The position numbers and the translations under genes are program-made. Under the pieces are notes generated by a model. The model was not told the DNA's origin. It saw only the letters and a program-made list of their open reading frames with translations, and did not search any database. From Bacteroidia bacterium (GTDB lineage Bacteria > Bacteroidota > Bacteroidia > Flavobacteriales > NORP286), in assembly GCA_016763665.1 (NCBI GenBank), contig JAESTI010000281.1, forward strand, positions 1-6,646: DNA of 6,646 bases, read 5' to 3'. Below are positions 1-6,646 of the stretch, piece by piece; within the stretch, counting starts at the first letter, position 1; each line of letters begins with the position of its first letter.

Positions 1-792
1 AGCAGGACAACCCCGCATAGAAAAGCAATGCTCTCAAACATGGCTTCTTCATTAATTCTTAATAAAAGAATTAATACCACAGTTGCTAAGGCAAAAGCAT
101 TAAGGAAATATATTGAACCTTTATTGACCAAAGCTAAAACTGATTCAACTCATTCAAGAAGAACTGTTTTTAGTTACCTGCAAAATAAGGAGTCAATTAA
201 TGAGCTTTTCAGGGAAGTTTCTCCAAAAATTGCTGAAAGACCGGGAGGATATACCAGGATTTTAAGAACTGGAAATAGATTAGGTGATAATGCTGAGATG
301 TGTTTTATTGAGTTAGTAGATTATAACGAAAACATGTTAGGTGGCGATGCTCCGGCAAAAACTACAAAGAAAAAGAGAAGAAGAGGAGGAAAAAAATCTT
401 CATCAGGTGAGCAAACTACAAAAACAAAAGAAGCAAAAAAAGAAACTAAGGTAGAAGCTAAAGCTGCAGATGTAGAAGAAGAAAAGGTAGAAGAAGCAGT
501 TGTTGTTGAAGAAACCAAAGATGAAACAACTGAAGCGAAAGCTGAAGAAACAACTAAGGTTGAAGAAGAGGTAAAAGAACCAGAAGCTAAAAAAGAAGAA
601 GAGGTTGTAGAAGAAGTTAAGGAGCCAGAAGAAGAAAAGGAAGCCAAGGAAGCCAAGGTGGAAGAGGTAAAAGAACCAGAAGCCAAAGTTGATACCAAAG
701 CTGAGGATTCAAAAGAAGAAAGCAAGGAAGAGAAACCTGAGCAAAAGAAAGATGACAAAAAAGCAGAAGAAGGAGAGAACAAAGACAACTAA
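1..792 (+). CDS. rplQ: 50S ribosomal protein L17 with long charged C-terminal tail (5' end missing)
   Basis: L17 is a large-subunit ribosomal protein that binds 23S rRNA near the peptide exit tunnel. The frame is open from base 1. The first visible codons read [14 protein letters not shown], which is the conserved L17 N-terminus, so about ten residues (the usual MRHG... start) lie outside the window and the ATG at 28 is internal. The L17 core follows: [20 protein letters not shown], then the [21 protein letters not shown] signature at about nt 238-300, ending near [11 protein letters not shown]. The core would be about 125 residues in full, close to the usual bacterial length. Beyond it lies a roughly 148-residue tail, first basic ([10 protein letters not shown]) then an alternating Lys/Glu/Ala/Val low-complexity stretch. 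Such tails are familiar in L17 of Bacteroidota; their role is not known to me. The gene ends with tandem TAA stops and an intrinsic terminator, as expected for the last gene of a ribosomal-protein operon. Confidence 0.97.
   Translation, partial: SRTTPHRKAMLSNMASSLILNKRINTTVAKAKALRKYIEPLLTKAKTDSTHSRRTVFSYLQNKESINELFREVSPKIAERPGGYTRILRTGNRLGDNAEMCFIELVDYNENMLGGDAPAKTTKKKRRRGGKKSSSGEQTTKTKEAKKETKVEAKAADVEEEKVEEAVVVEETKDETTEAKAEETTKVEEEVKEPEAKKEEEVVEEVKEPEEEKEAKEAKVEEVKEPEAKVDTKAEDSKEESKEEKPEQKKDDKKAEEGENKDN
346..789 (+). other. Low-complexity Lys/Glu tail region of L17
   Basis: This part of rplQ encodes the non-conserved C-terminal extension. A short basic patch ([10 protein letters not shown], nt 370-396) is followed by an acidic-rich repeat-like tail in which VKEPEAK occurs at nt 571-591 and again at 667-687, with a partial copy (VKEPEE) at 613-630. 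The coding strand is strongly purine-biased because GAA and AAA codons dominate, including an unbroken 31-nt purine run at 366-396. The composition predicts an intrinsically disordered or single-helix segment at the ribosome surface. This is inferred from composition only. Confidence 0.85.
384..396 (+). promoter_or_regulatory. Candidate -1 frameshift site in rplQ (speculative)
   Basis: The heptamer A AAA AAA at 390-396 is in the X_XXY_YYZ phase of the rplQ frame (codons GGA AAA AAA TCT), the same phase as the dnaX slippery site. It directly follows AGGAGG at 384-389. A -1 slip would add Ile-Phe-Ile-Arg and stop at the TGA at 408-410, giving an L17 of about 146 residues that keeps the basic patch and lacks the acidic tail. 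Against a programmed event, the SD-like hexamer is adjacent to the heptamer, whereas in dnaX it sits about 10 nt upstream. I see no obvious downstream stem-loop, and A-runs occur by chance in Lys-rich genes. Confidence 0.15.
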
Positions 793-817
793 TAAATTGT
801 ACTTTTTTGTAAAATAT

Positions 818-852
818 AAGGGATAAGGCTATTTAGCTTTATCCCTTTTTTT
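818..852 (+). terminator. Rho-independent terminator after rplQ
   Basis: The arms AAGGGATAAGGCT (818-830) and AGCTTTATCCCTT (835-847) pair over 13 bp with one G-T (G-U) wobble (827/838) around a 4-nt loop ATTT. The T run 846-852 follows, with its first bases inside the stem. The stem starts 25 bp after the rplQ stop. It should end the ribosomal-protein transcript before carA, which implies that carA has its own promoter or is fed by read-through. Confidence 0.9.
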
Positions 853-885
853 GTAACATTGCAATAGACAACTTAACTAGTATAG

Positions 886-2025
886 ATGAAACATGTTGAA
901 CAATCAAATGCTGTATTACTTTTAGAAGATGGAAGTGTTTTCTATGGAAAATCAGCCGGAAAGATAGGAACAACAACAGGTGAAATTTGTTTCAATACCG
1001 GAATGACCGGTTATCAGGAGATATTTACGGATCCATCATATTATGGACAGATGATGGTAACAACCAATGCGCATATTGGTAATTACGGAACAAACAGCCA
1101 GGAAGTAGAATCCGATTCTGTAAAAATTGCTGGTTTGGTTTGTAGGAATTATACCAATCTTTATTCTCGAAAAATTACAGGAGCGACTTCTATTCAGGAA
1201 TATTTTTTAAACGAAGAAATTGTATCCATAAGTAATGTTGATACAAGGGCTGTGGTAAGGCATATCAGGGATAAAGGTGCAATGAATGCCATTATTTGTT
1301 CTGAGGAAGATTTGGATACAGATAAATTGAAAGAAAAGTTAAAGAAAGTTCCCTCAATGGCCGGACTTGAATTGGCTTCAAAAGTTTCTACTAAAGAACC
1401 TTTTCTAATAGGTGATCCAAATTCAAAATACAAAGTTGCTGTAATTGACTTAGGCATAAAAAAGAACATATTAAGATGTTTTAACGAACGTGATTGCTAC
1501 CTGCAGGTGTTCCCTTATAATACTTCCTATAAGGCAATGAAAAAATGGGGGCCGGATGGGTACTTCTTTTCAAATGGCCCTGGTGATCCATCGGTACTTG
1601 CAGATTCAATACAAACTGCAAAAGATGTACTAGCCGCCAATGAACCTTTATTTGGAATTTGTTTAGGGCATCAGGTGTTGGCAGAGGCATTAGGAATTAA
1701 AACCTATAAAATGCATCACGGCCATAGAGGTTGTAATCATCCTGTAAAGAACATTATTACAGGCAAGTGTGAAATTACCTCTCAAAATCACGGTTTTGCA
1801 GTGGATAAAGATTCCATAGAAAAGTGCAAAGATGTGGAAGTAACACACATCAATTTAAATGATGATAGCGTAGAAGGTTTGAGGATGTTGAATAAAATCG
1901 CATTCTCCGTTCAATATCATCCCGAATCATCTCCGGGTCCTCATGATTCAAGATATTTATTTGATGAATTTGTGAACAACATTCAACAGGCTAAAGGAGA
2001 GTCAGTTGAGGCAGAGTTAGCGTAA
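886..2025 (+). CDS. carA: Carbamoyl-phosphate synthase small (glutaminase) subunit
   Basis: CarA hydrolyses glutamine and passes ammonia to the CarB synthetase subunit, making carbamoyl phosphate for pyrimidine and arginine synthesis in the cytoplasm. The 379-residue length matches the family (382 in E. coli). The N-terminal CarA domain shows FNTGMTGYQEIFTDPSYYGQ at 36-55. The class I glutamine amidotransferase domain covers about 183-367, with FFSNGPGDP at 227-235, the nucleophile Cys259 in GICLGHQ (257-263), SQNHGFAV at 299-306, and the His345/Glu347 pair in QYHPE. All catalytic-triad residues are present. A TAG stop immediately precedes the ATG, so the start cannot lie further upstream. 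There is no Shine-Dalgarno sequence in the 33-nt leader after the terminator. carB is not adjacent, because eno follows, so the partner must be encoded elsewhere. The split arrangement and the rplQ-carA-eno order are, from general knowledge, common in Bacteroidota. Confidence 0.97.
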   Translation: MKHVEQSNAVLLLEDGSVFYGKSAGKIGTTTGEICFNTGMTGYQEIFTDPSYYGQMMVTTNAHIGNYGTNSQEVESDSVKIAGLVCRNYTNLYSRKITGATSIQEYFLNEEIVSISNVDTRAVVRHIRDKGAMNAIICSEEDLDTDKLKEKLKKVPSMAGLELASKVSTKEPFLIGDPNSKYKVAVIDLGIKKNILRCFNERDCYLQVFPYNTSYKAMKKWGPDGYFFSNGPGDPSVLADSIQTAKDVLAANEPLFGICLGHQVLAEALGIKTYKMHHGHRGCNHPVKNIITGKCEITSQNHGFAVDKDSIEKCKDVEVTHINLNDDSVEGLRMLNKIAFSVQYHPESSPGPHDSRYLFDEFVNNIQQAKGESVEAELA

Positions 2026-2108
2026 TCGTTTGAAATAAGTTAACGAACTAGGATGAAATTCTAAATCCTAATATCTAAACCCTAAGCAGTTTCAAAATTC
2101 AAATATTA

Positions 2109-2136
2109 AAAAATCGTAAATCAAAAATTGTAAATC
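2109..2136. repeat. 14-bp tandem duplication in the carA-eno spacer
   Basis: AAAAATCGTAAATC (2109-2122) is followed directly by AAAAATTGTAAATC (2123-2136), with one C/T difference. The surrounding spacer 2026-2179 is AT-rich, carries CTAAA/CCTAA-type short motifs around 2061-2086, and shows no open frame of note. I could not place a convincing Bacteroidota promoter (TTTG, about 19 nt, TAnnTTTG) in it. The repeat is probably a replication-slippage product without known function. Confidence 0.6.
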
Positions 2137-2179
2137 TACCCCGTTATCTAATTGAAATTTTATATTACCTAAACCCAAG

Positions 2180-2237
2180 GTCATGTTGAGCGGAGTCGAA
2201 ACATTGGCCGGAAGATTTCGACTCCGCTCAATCTGAC
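2180..2237. repeat. Palindromic repeat-like element upstream of eno
   Basis: Perfect 16-bp arms TTGAGCGGAGTCGAAA (2186-2201) and TTTCGACTCCGCTCAA (2216-2231) surround a 14-nt loop. The outer ends GTCA (2180-2183) and TGAC (2234-2237) also pair across a 2-bp imperfect step. The element is GC-richer than the AT-rich spacer around it. It ends 21 bp before the eno ATG, so it may form a hairpin in the eno 5' leader if transcription starts upstream. It has no following T run, so it does not look like an intrinsic terminator. The GTCA...TGAC ends and GAGCGGAGTCGAAA core resemble dispersed intergenic palindromes I recall from Bacteroidota genomes. Whether it is multicopy here cannot be judged from one window. 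Confidence 0.8.
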
Positions 2238-2249
2238 GTTAAATCTTAA

Positions 2250-3578
<1,329 letters not shown>

Positions 3579-3580
3579 GT

Positions 3581-3877
3581 ATGCAGCACTTCTTAAAGGT
3601 ACTATCACATCTGAAAAATAAGTACGTCATAACGATAATAGGGTTATTGATTTGGATGTTGTTTTTTGATAGCAATAATTTTGTTTCTCAATATCATCTA
3701 ACATCCGATTTGAACCAGCTTGAAAATGATAGAGCTTACTATTTGGAAGAGATCACAAAGATCAAGGCTGATAGCGAAGAGCTAAGAACAAATATGGAGA
3801 CTCTGGAAAAATTCGCTCGCGAGAAATACTTTATGAAAAAGGATCTTGAGGATATTTATATTGTAGTTAGGGAATAG
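3581..3877 (+). CDS. FtsB/DivIC-family septum formation initiator protein
   Basis: This 98-residue bitopic membrane protein resembles the septum formation initiator family (FtsB in E. coli, DivIC in Gram-positives), which joins the FtsL/FtsQ subcomplex of the divisome. A short N-terminal cytoplasmic stretch ending KNK is followed by one membrane segment (about 15-29, YVITIIGLLIWMLFF). A heptad-like coiled coil follows (about 38-76, LNQLENDRAYYLEEITKIKA), and then the family-typical end LEKFAREKYFMKKDLEDIYIVV. Size and architecture fit the family. FtsB versus DivIC cannot be decided from sequence, so no symbol is given. The ATG lies 2 bp after the eno stop, suggesting co-transcription and possible translational coupling. 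The eno/division-gene pairing is, as I recall, common in Bacteroidota. No convincing terminator is visible in the 69-bp spacer (3878-3946) before the convergent gene. Confidence 0.88.
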   Translation: MQHFLKVLSHLKNKYVITIIGLLIWMLFFDSNNFVSQYHLTSDLNQLENDRAYYLEEITKIKADSEELRTNMETLEKFAREKYFMKKDLEDIYIVVRE

Positions 3878-3946
3878 TTAATAGCCTATAACTTATAAAA
3901 CGAATACGCGAATTAAAGAATACACCAACCACGAACAACGAAGTAG

Positions 3947-6646
3947 TTACTTTAACTCTATCAGTTGTTTGCTAAATCTTCCCGTATTTCCAAATTCAGC
4001 TTTCAGTATATATATTCCACTCGGATATTCCAGTTTACCTGCACTGAACTCATAATTGTAGTAACCTTTATTCTGTTTTTGACTTACTACAGTATAAATC
4101 TTCTTACTTAACAAATTATATATCTCGATCTGAACATCTTGTTTACTGGTTAAAGTATAACTAATGTTGGTGTGATCTTTATAAGGATTAGGATAGATCT
4201 TAAAATTATTTTCGTTGTAGTAATGTGAGATCACAACTGTGGTATCTGAAGTTGTATCAGCACGGGGGTTGGCCATATTTGCAGTATTTGACCTGGCAGA
4301 TCCATATCCTCTAGCCCTTTTTGCAGTTGCTTCACAACCTACAGGATGTAGTATCTCTAGCTGATAATACAAGCTATCGCTAACAGGTGGTTGGTCATCG
4401 GTGAAGGTGGTAATATTACCAGGAATAGAATCAAGTATTACGAAGTTGGAATCAGATGTACCTCTCCATATCCTATAAGTGCTAAAAGTGAAACCTTCGT
4501 AGTTTTCCCAAATTAAATTGATAACGTCATTAACTCCTAAGTTAACTGTCAAATGCATTGTTTTATGGAAACTACTTAACCCGGATTCATTACCACATGA
4601 ATCCAATACAGATAGTGTATACCGATAAGATCTTTGTTTAGGATTAGAGGTAGTGTCGAGGAAAATGCTTAGATCGGAGTGGGATACATTTCCAATTAGG
4701 TCATAGACATTGCTTTGTGATCCCTCTTTGTAGATATTATATGATTCTACTTTATCCATATTTATTTTTTCCCAAACTATGAGGTTGTCTGCGCTAGAAC
4801 TGTCTATAGTAACAAAACAAATATTTTCTTGGATTGGTGTTACAGTTATCATGAGACTGTCAGTATTTGAACAACCATCCTCGTTCTTAACAGTTACAAC
4901 ATATACAATATTTGAATCAGGTTTTGCAATTGGATTTGATATCGCATGGTTATCAAGTCCCATTGTTGGGCTCCAGGAATACGATTCCCCTCCTGAAGCA
5001 GATAATTGAGCACTATCTCCTCTACAAATAATTTGGTCAATACTAGCAACCGCTAATGGCAGTGATGTAGGAGTACAGTAGCTTGCCTCCCAGCCCGAGG
5101 TGTTTACCATTTCATCTGAAAAGAATTGCAAATACATGGCACCCCCACTGGAAGTTAAAGAAGGAGGCAGGTCAGAACCACTATAAGAACCAAGAAGAGG
5201 ATCATTATCTGAAGTTCCATCATAAACAATGACTCTGTCGAGCTTGTCCTCGGTTTTAAAGTAATTGAAGTTCAAAGTTATTGACGTAGCACCACCAGGT
5301 TGAAGCAACCATTTGCAATTGGAATTATTTGCATATTTCCCTGACCCGCTGCCATCACCAAAAGTACCTGATGGTTTCGTAAGGGTTACTAACCCGCTAC
5401 AGAATCCTAAAAATTCAGCATCGTAAACTGCTTGCCAGCCTTTTGCTGTAATAGTATCATCTGAAATAAACTGAACAAACATCTGGCCCGCTGTGGACTT
5501 TAGTTCACTGGGCAGGCTATCACCGGAAAAGGTTCCCAAGATAGTTCCAGTTTCATCTTCTCCATCATAAACTATTACTTTATCATTTAAAGTTTGTGTT
5601 TCAAAAGATAAGAATGTCAATGTGATTGATGATGCTCCAGATGGTTGAATTAACCATTCGCAATTGGAATTATTGGCATAGTTACTTGAATCACTTCCGT
5701 CACCTATTGTATCATAAGATGCAGTAAAATAATAGAACCCTTCACAGTTTCCTTCATATTTTGATGTGTATTTCGCTTTCCACCCGGCTTGCGTAGAGTC
5801 ATTGTCGGTTTTGAAATGAATTAGCATTGTTCCCGCTGAAGATGATAGGTTTCCGGGTAAATTTGTTCCACTAAATACTCCAAGTAATGAATCAGAAGTT
5901 GTACCTCCATCATAAACAAAAACACTATCTGCATCTGCTTCTGTATCAAATGTCTTGAAGCTAAGATCTATTGAGGCGGCACCTGCGGGTTGTATTAGCC
6001 ATTTGCAATCTGCATTGTTATTATAATCATATGCTCCGCTACCATCACTGACTATTCCTGTGGATGTTGTAAATGTGTCAGTTCCAGAACAGAATATTGT
6101 TAGATTTGAAGTATAACTTATTTCCCAGCCATCGGAAGTATTCTGATCATTGGTAACAAACCTAACCAGCATTTCGCCACCTGAAGACGAGATATCATTT
6201 GGTAATCCAGCATCTGTATAAGCTGCTAACAAAGGGGCTGAAGTAGATGCTCCATCATGTACAAATAACGTATCAAATCCATATTCGATATTGAAGAAAT
6301 CGAAAGTTAAATTGATGGATGTAGCCCCGGAAGGAGCAATTAACCAACTACAATCGGAATTATTTCCATAATCAAATAAGCCACTTCCGTCTTCAAATGT
6401 TCCTGAAGTAGCTGTTAAAGTATCTGCCCCACTACAGGCTGGGCCATCAGGAATAATTGTAACTTCAATATCATCTATTGCTAAGATCCATTTATCAGGG
6501 CCACTATAAACTTGGAAGGCTATATAATATTGATCTTGATCAGGAACGGTAAATCTCTCTGAACTCAACTGAATAGCGGTACTTGAGATTTCCCCAAGAT
6601 CGATTATCGTATCTGTAATGGAAATTGTATCCTGTTCGGTCATTAA
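3947..6646 (-). CDS. Secreted multi-CUB protein with T9SS type A sorting domain (5' end outside window)
   Basis: This is the C-terminal part of a large secreted or surface protein. Residues are numbered from the in-frame ATG at 6643, which is unlikely to be the real start: the codon before it is sense (TTA), the frame stays open to the window edge, and no signal peptide follows. Residues 1-65 (QYYIAFQVYSGPDKWILAIDDIEV) look like the end of a MAM or choice-of-anchor J-type domain. Four CUB domains begin at Cys70, Cys185, Cys300 and Cys415. About 528-602 is an Ig/PKD-like domain (CRGDSAQLSASGGESYSWSP...GCSNTDS). About 605-695 and 696-775 look like two divergent FN3-like modules. A Ser/Thr/Asn-rich linker leads to the sorting domain at 813-898 (KIYPNP...). 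CUB domains usually bind proteins, glycans or calcium; here they probably serve adhesion or substrate binding. A catalytic domain could lie in the missing N-terminal part. The gene is convergent with the division gene. Confidence 0.9.
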   Translation of the reverse strand, partial: LMTEQDTISITDTIIDLGEISSTAIQLSSERFTVPDQDQYYIAFQVYSGPDKWILAIDDIEVTIIPDGPACSGADTLTATSGTFEDGSGLFDYGNNSDCSWLIAPSGATSINLTFDFFNIEYGFDTLFVHDGASTSAPLLAAYTDAGLPNDISSSGGEMLVRFVTNDQNTSDGWEISYTSNLTIFCSGTDTFTTSTGIVSDGSGAYDYNNNADCKWLIQPAGAASIDLSFKTFDTEADADSVFVYDGGTTSDSLLGVFSGTNLPGNLSSSAGTMLIHFKTDNDSTQAGWKAKYTSKYEGNCEGFYYFTASYDTIGDGSDSSNYANNSNCEWLIQPSGASSITLTFLSFETQTLNDKVIVYDGEDETGTILGTFSGDSLPSELKSTAGQMFVQFISDDTITAKGWQAVYDAEFLGFCSGLVTLTKPSGTFGDGSGSGKYANNSNCKWLLQPGGATSITLNFNYFKTEDKLDRVIVYDGTSDNDPLLGSYSGSDLPPSLTSSGGAMYLQFFSDEMVNTSGWEASYCTPTSLPLAVASIDQIICRGDSAQLSASGGESYSWSPTMGLDNHAISNPIAKPDSNIVYVVTVKNEDGCSNTDSLMITVTPIQENICFVTIDSSSADNLIVWEKINMDKVESYNIYKEGSQSNVYDLIGNVSHSDLSIFLDTTSNPKQRSYRYTLSVLDSCGNESGLSSFHKTMHLTVNLGVNDVINLIWENYEGFTFSTYRIWRGTSDSNFVILDSIPGNITTFTDDQPPVSDSLYYQLEILHPVGCEATAKRARGYGSARSNTANMANPRADTTSDTTVVISHYYNENNFKIYPNPYKDHTNISYTLTSKQDVQIEIYNLLSKKIYTVVSQKQNKGYYNYEFSAGKLEYPSGIYILKAEFGNTGRFSKQLIELK
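3950..4207 (-). other. T9SS type A C-terminal sorting domain
   Basis: The last 86 residues begin NFKIYPNPYKDHTNISYTL, continue with an IEIYNLLSKKIYTV strand and a YPSGIYILKAE motif, and end KQLIELK. This is the pattern of the type A sorting domain of the Bacteroidota type IX secretion system. From family knowledge, it directs export across the outer membrane; it is removed by the PorU-type sortase and the mature protein is often attached to lipopolysaccharide or released. The gene therefore implies a Sec signal peptide in the missing N-terminus and a T9SS elsewhere in the genome. Confidence 0.92.
5075..6436 (-). repeat. Array of four tandem CUB domains, 345-bp period
   Basis: Four copies begin (in coding direction) at 6436, 6091, 5746 and 5401, each exactly 345 bp apart. 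Each copy follows the pattern C-SG...DGSG..Y.NNS.C.WLI.P.GA.SI...F, then F..E...D.V.VYDG, LLG..SG..LP..L.S..G.M...F.SD, and GW.A.Y. The first two Cys are 28 residues apart in every copy. DNA similarity is visible too: the segment around AACCATTTGCAATTGGAATT at 5307 recurs in diverged form at 5652, 5997 and 6342. The copies therefore arose by in-frame tandem duplication and have since diverged. Confidence 0.92.

Noticed and set aside
321..788. 155-codon Ser-rich open frame on the minus strand
   Set aside because: It is antisense to the Lys/Glu tail of rplQ; the Ser/Phe/Leu composition is simply the complement of GAA/AAA codons, and it resembles no family.
28..792. ATG at 28 as the start of rplQ
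   Set aside because: In-frame codons from base 1 encode SRTTPHRKA, the conserved L17 N-terminus, so this Met is internal and the gene is cut by the window edge.
850..881. Possible promoter for carA (TTTG at 850-853, TAACTAGT at 874-881)
   Set aside because: The -7 part matches TAnnTTTG poorly and would lie only 4 bp from the start codon; the support is too weak to call.
1194..1690. Two minus-strand open frames (1194-1469 and 1481-1690) inside carA
   Set aside because: They lie opposite fully conserved CarA coding sequence and show no recognisable domain.
2109..2136. CRISPR-like or iteron-like repeats
   Set aside because: There are only two adjacent 14-bp copies with no spacers and no further copies, so this fits simple slippage.
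2186..2237. The palindrome as an intrinsic terminator for carA
   Set aside because: No T-rich tract follows either arm closely enough, and the loop is 14 nt, unlike the clear terminator at 818-852.
3878..3946. Terminator between the convergent genes
   Set aside because: Only short imperfect self-complementary stretches (for example around GTTAATAGCCTATAAC) are present, without a stable stem and T run on either strand.
4779..5009. Plus-strand 76-codon open frame
   Set aside because: It is opposite the Ig/PKD-like domain of the secreted protein, where the coding strand has clear domain conservation.

Overview
The window looks like a chromosomal segment from a member of the Bacteroidota (a Cytophagales- or Flavobacteriia-like lineage; the genus cannot be told). 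The reasons are AT-rich DNA, no Shine-Dalgarno sequence before any visible start codon, a ribosomal protein L17 with a long Lys/Glu tail, the gene order rplQ-carA-eno-divIC-like, and a large secreted protein ending in a type IX secretion (T9SS) type A sorting domain.

Layout, left to right. Bases 1-792 (+) are rplQ, lacking about its first ten codons, followed by a strong intrinsic terminator at 818-852. carA (886-2025, +) encodes the glutaminase subunit of carbamoyl-phosphate synthetase. A 233-bp AT-rich spacer follows; it holds a 14-bp tandem duplication and a near-perfect 58-bp palindrome just upstream of eno. eno (2259-3578, +) encodes enolase and is followed after only 2 bp by a small FtsB/DivIC-type division protein gene (3581-3877, +). 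A 69-bp spacer separates this block from a convergent gene (3947-6646, -) that runs off the right edge. That gene encodes the C-terminal 899 residues of a secreted multidomain protein: the end of a MAM/choice-of-anchor-like domain, four CUB domains in exact 115-residue register, an Ig/PKD-like domain, two FN3-like domains and a T9SS sorting domain.

The left half is housekeeping: translation, pyrimidine/arginine precursor supply, glycolysis and cell division. Apart from eno with the division gene, the parts appear to be transcriptionally separate. The right half is a cell-surface or secreted adhesin- or enzyme-like product whose function cannot be read from the visible part.

I see no mobile element, CRISPR array, RNA gene or clear new multi-gene system. 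The points most worth a second look are the evenly spaced CUB array with lost second disulfides and alternating calcium-site substitutions, the palindrome in the eno leader, and an in-phase A7 slippery heptamer after a purine tract in rplQ, where a -1 shift would give an L17 without its acidic tail.
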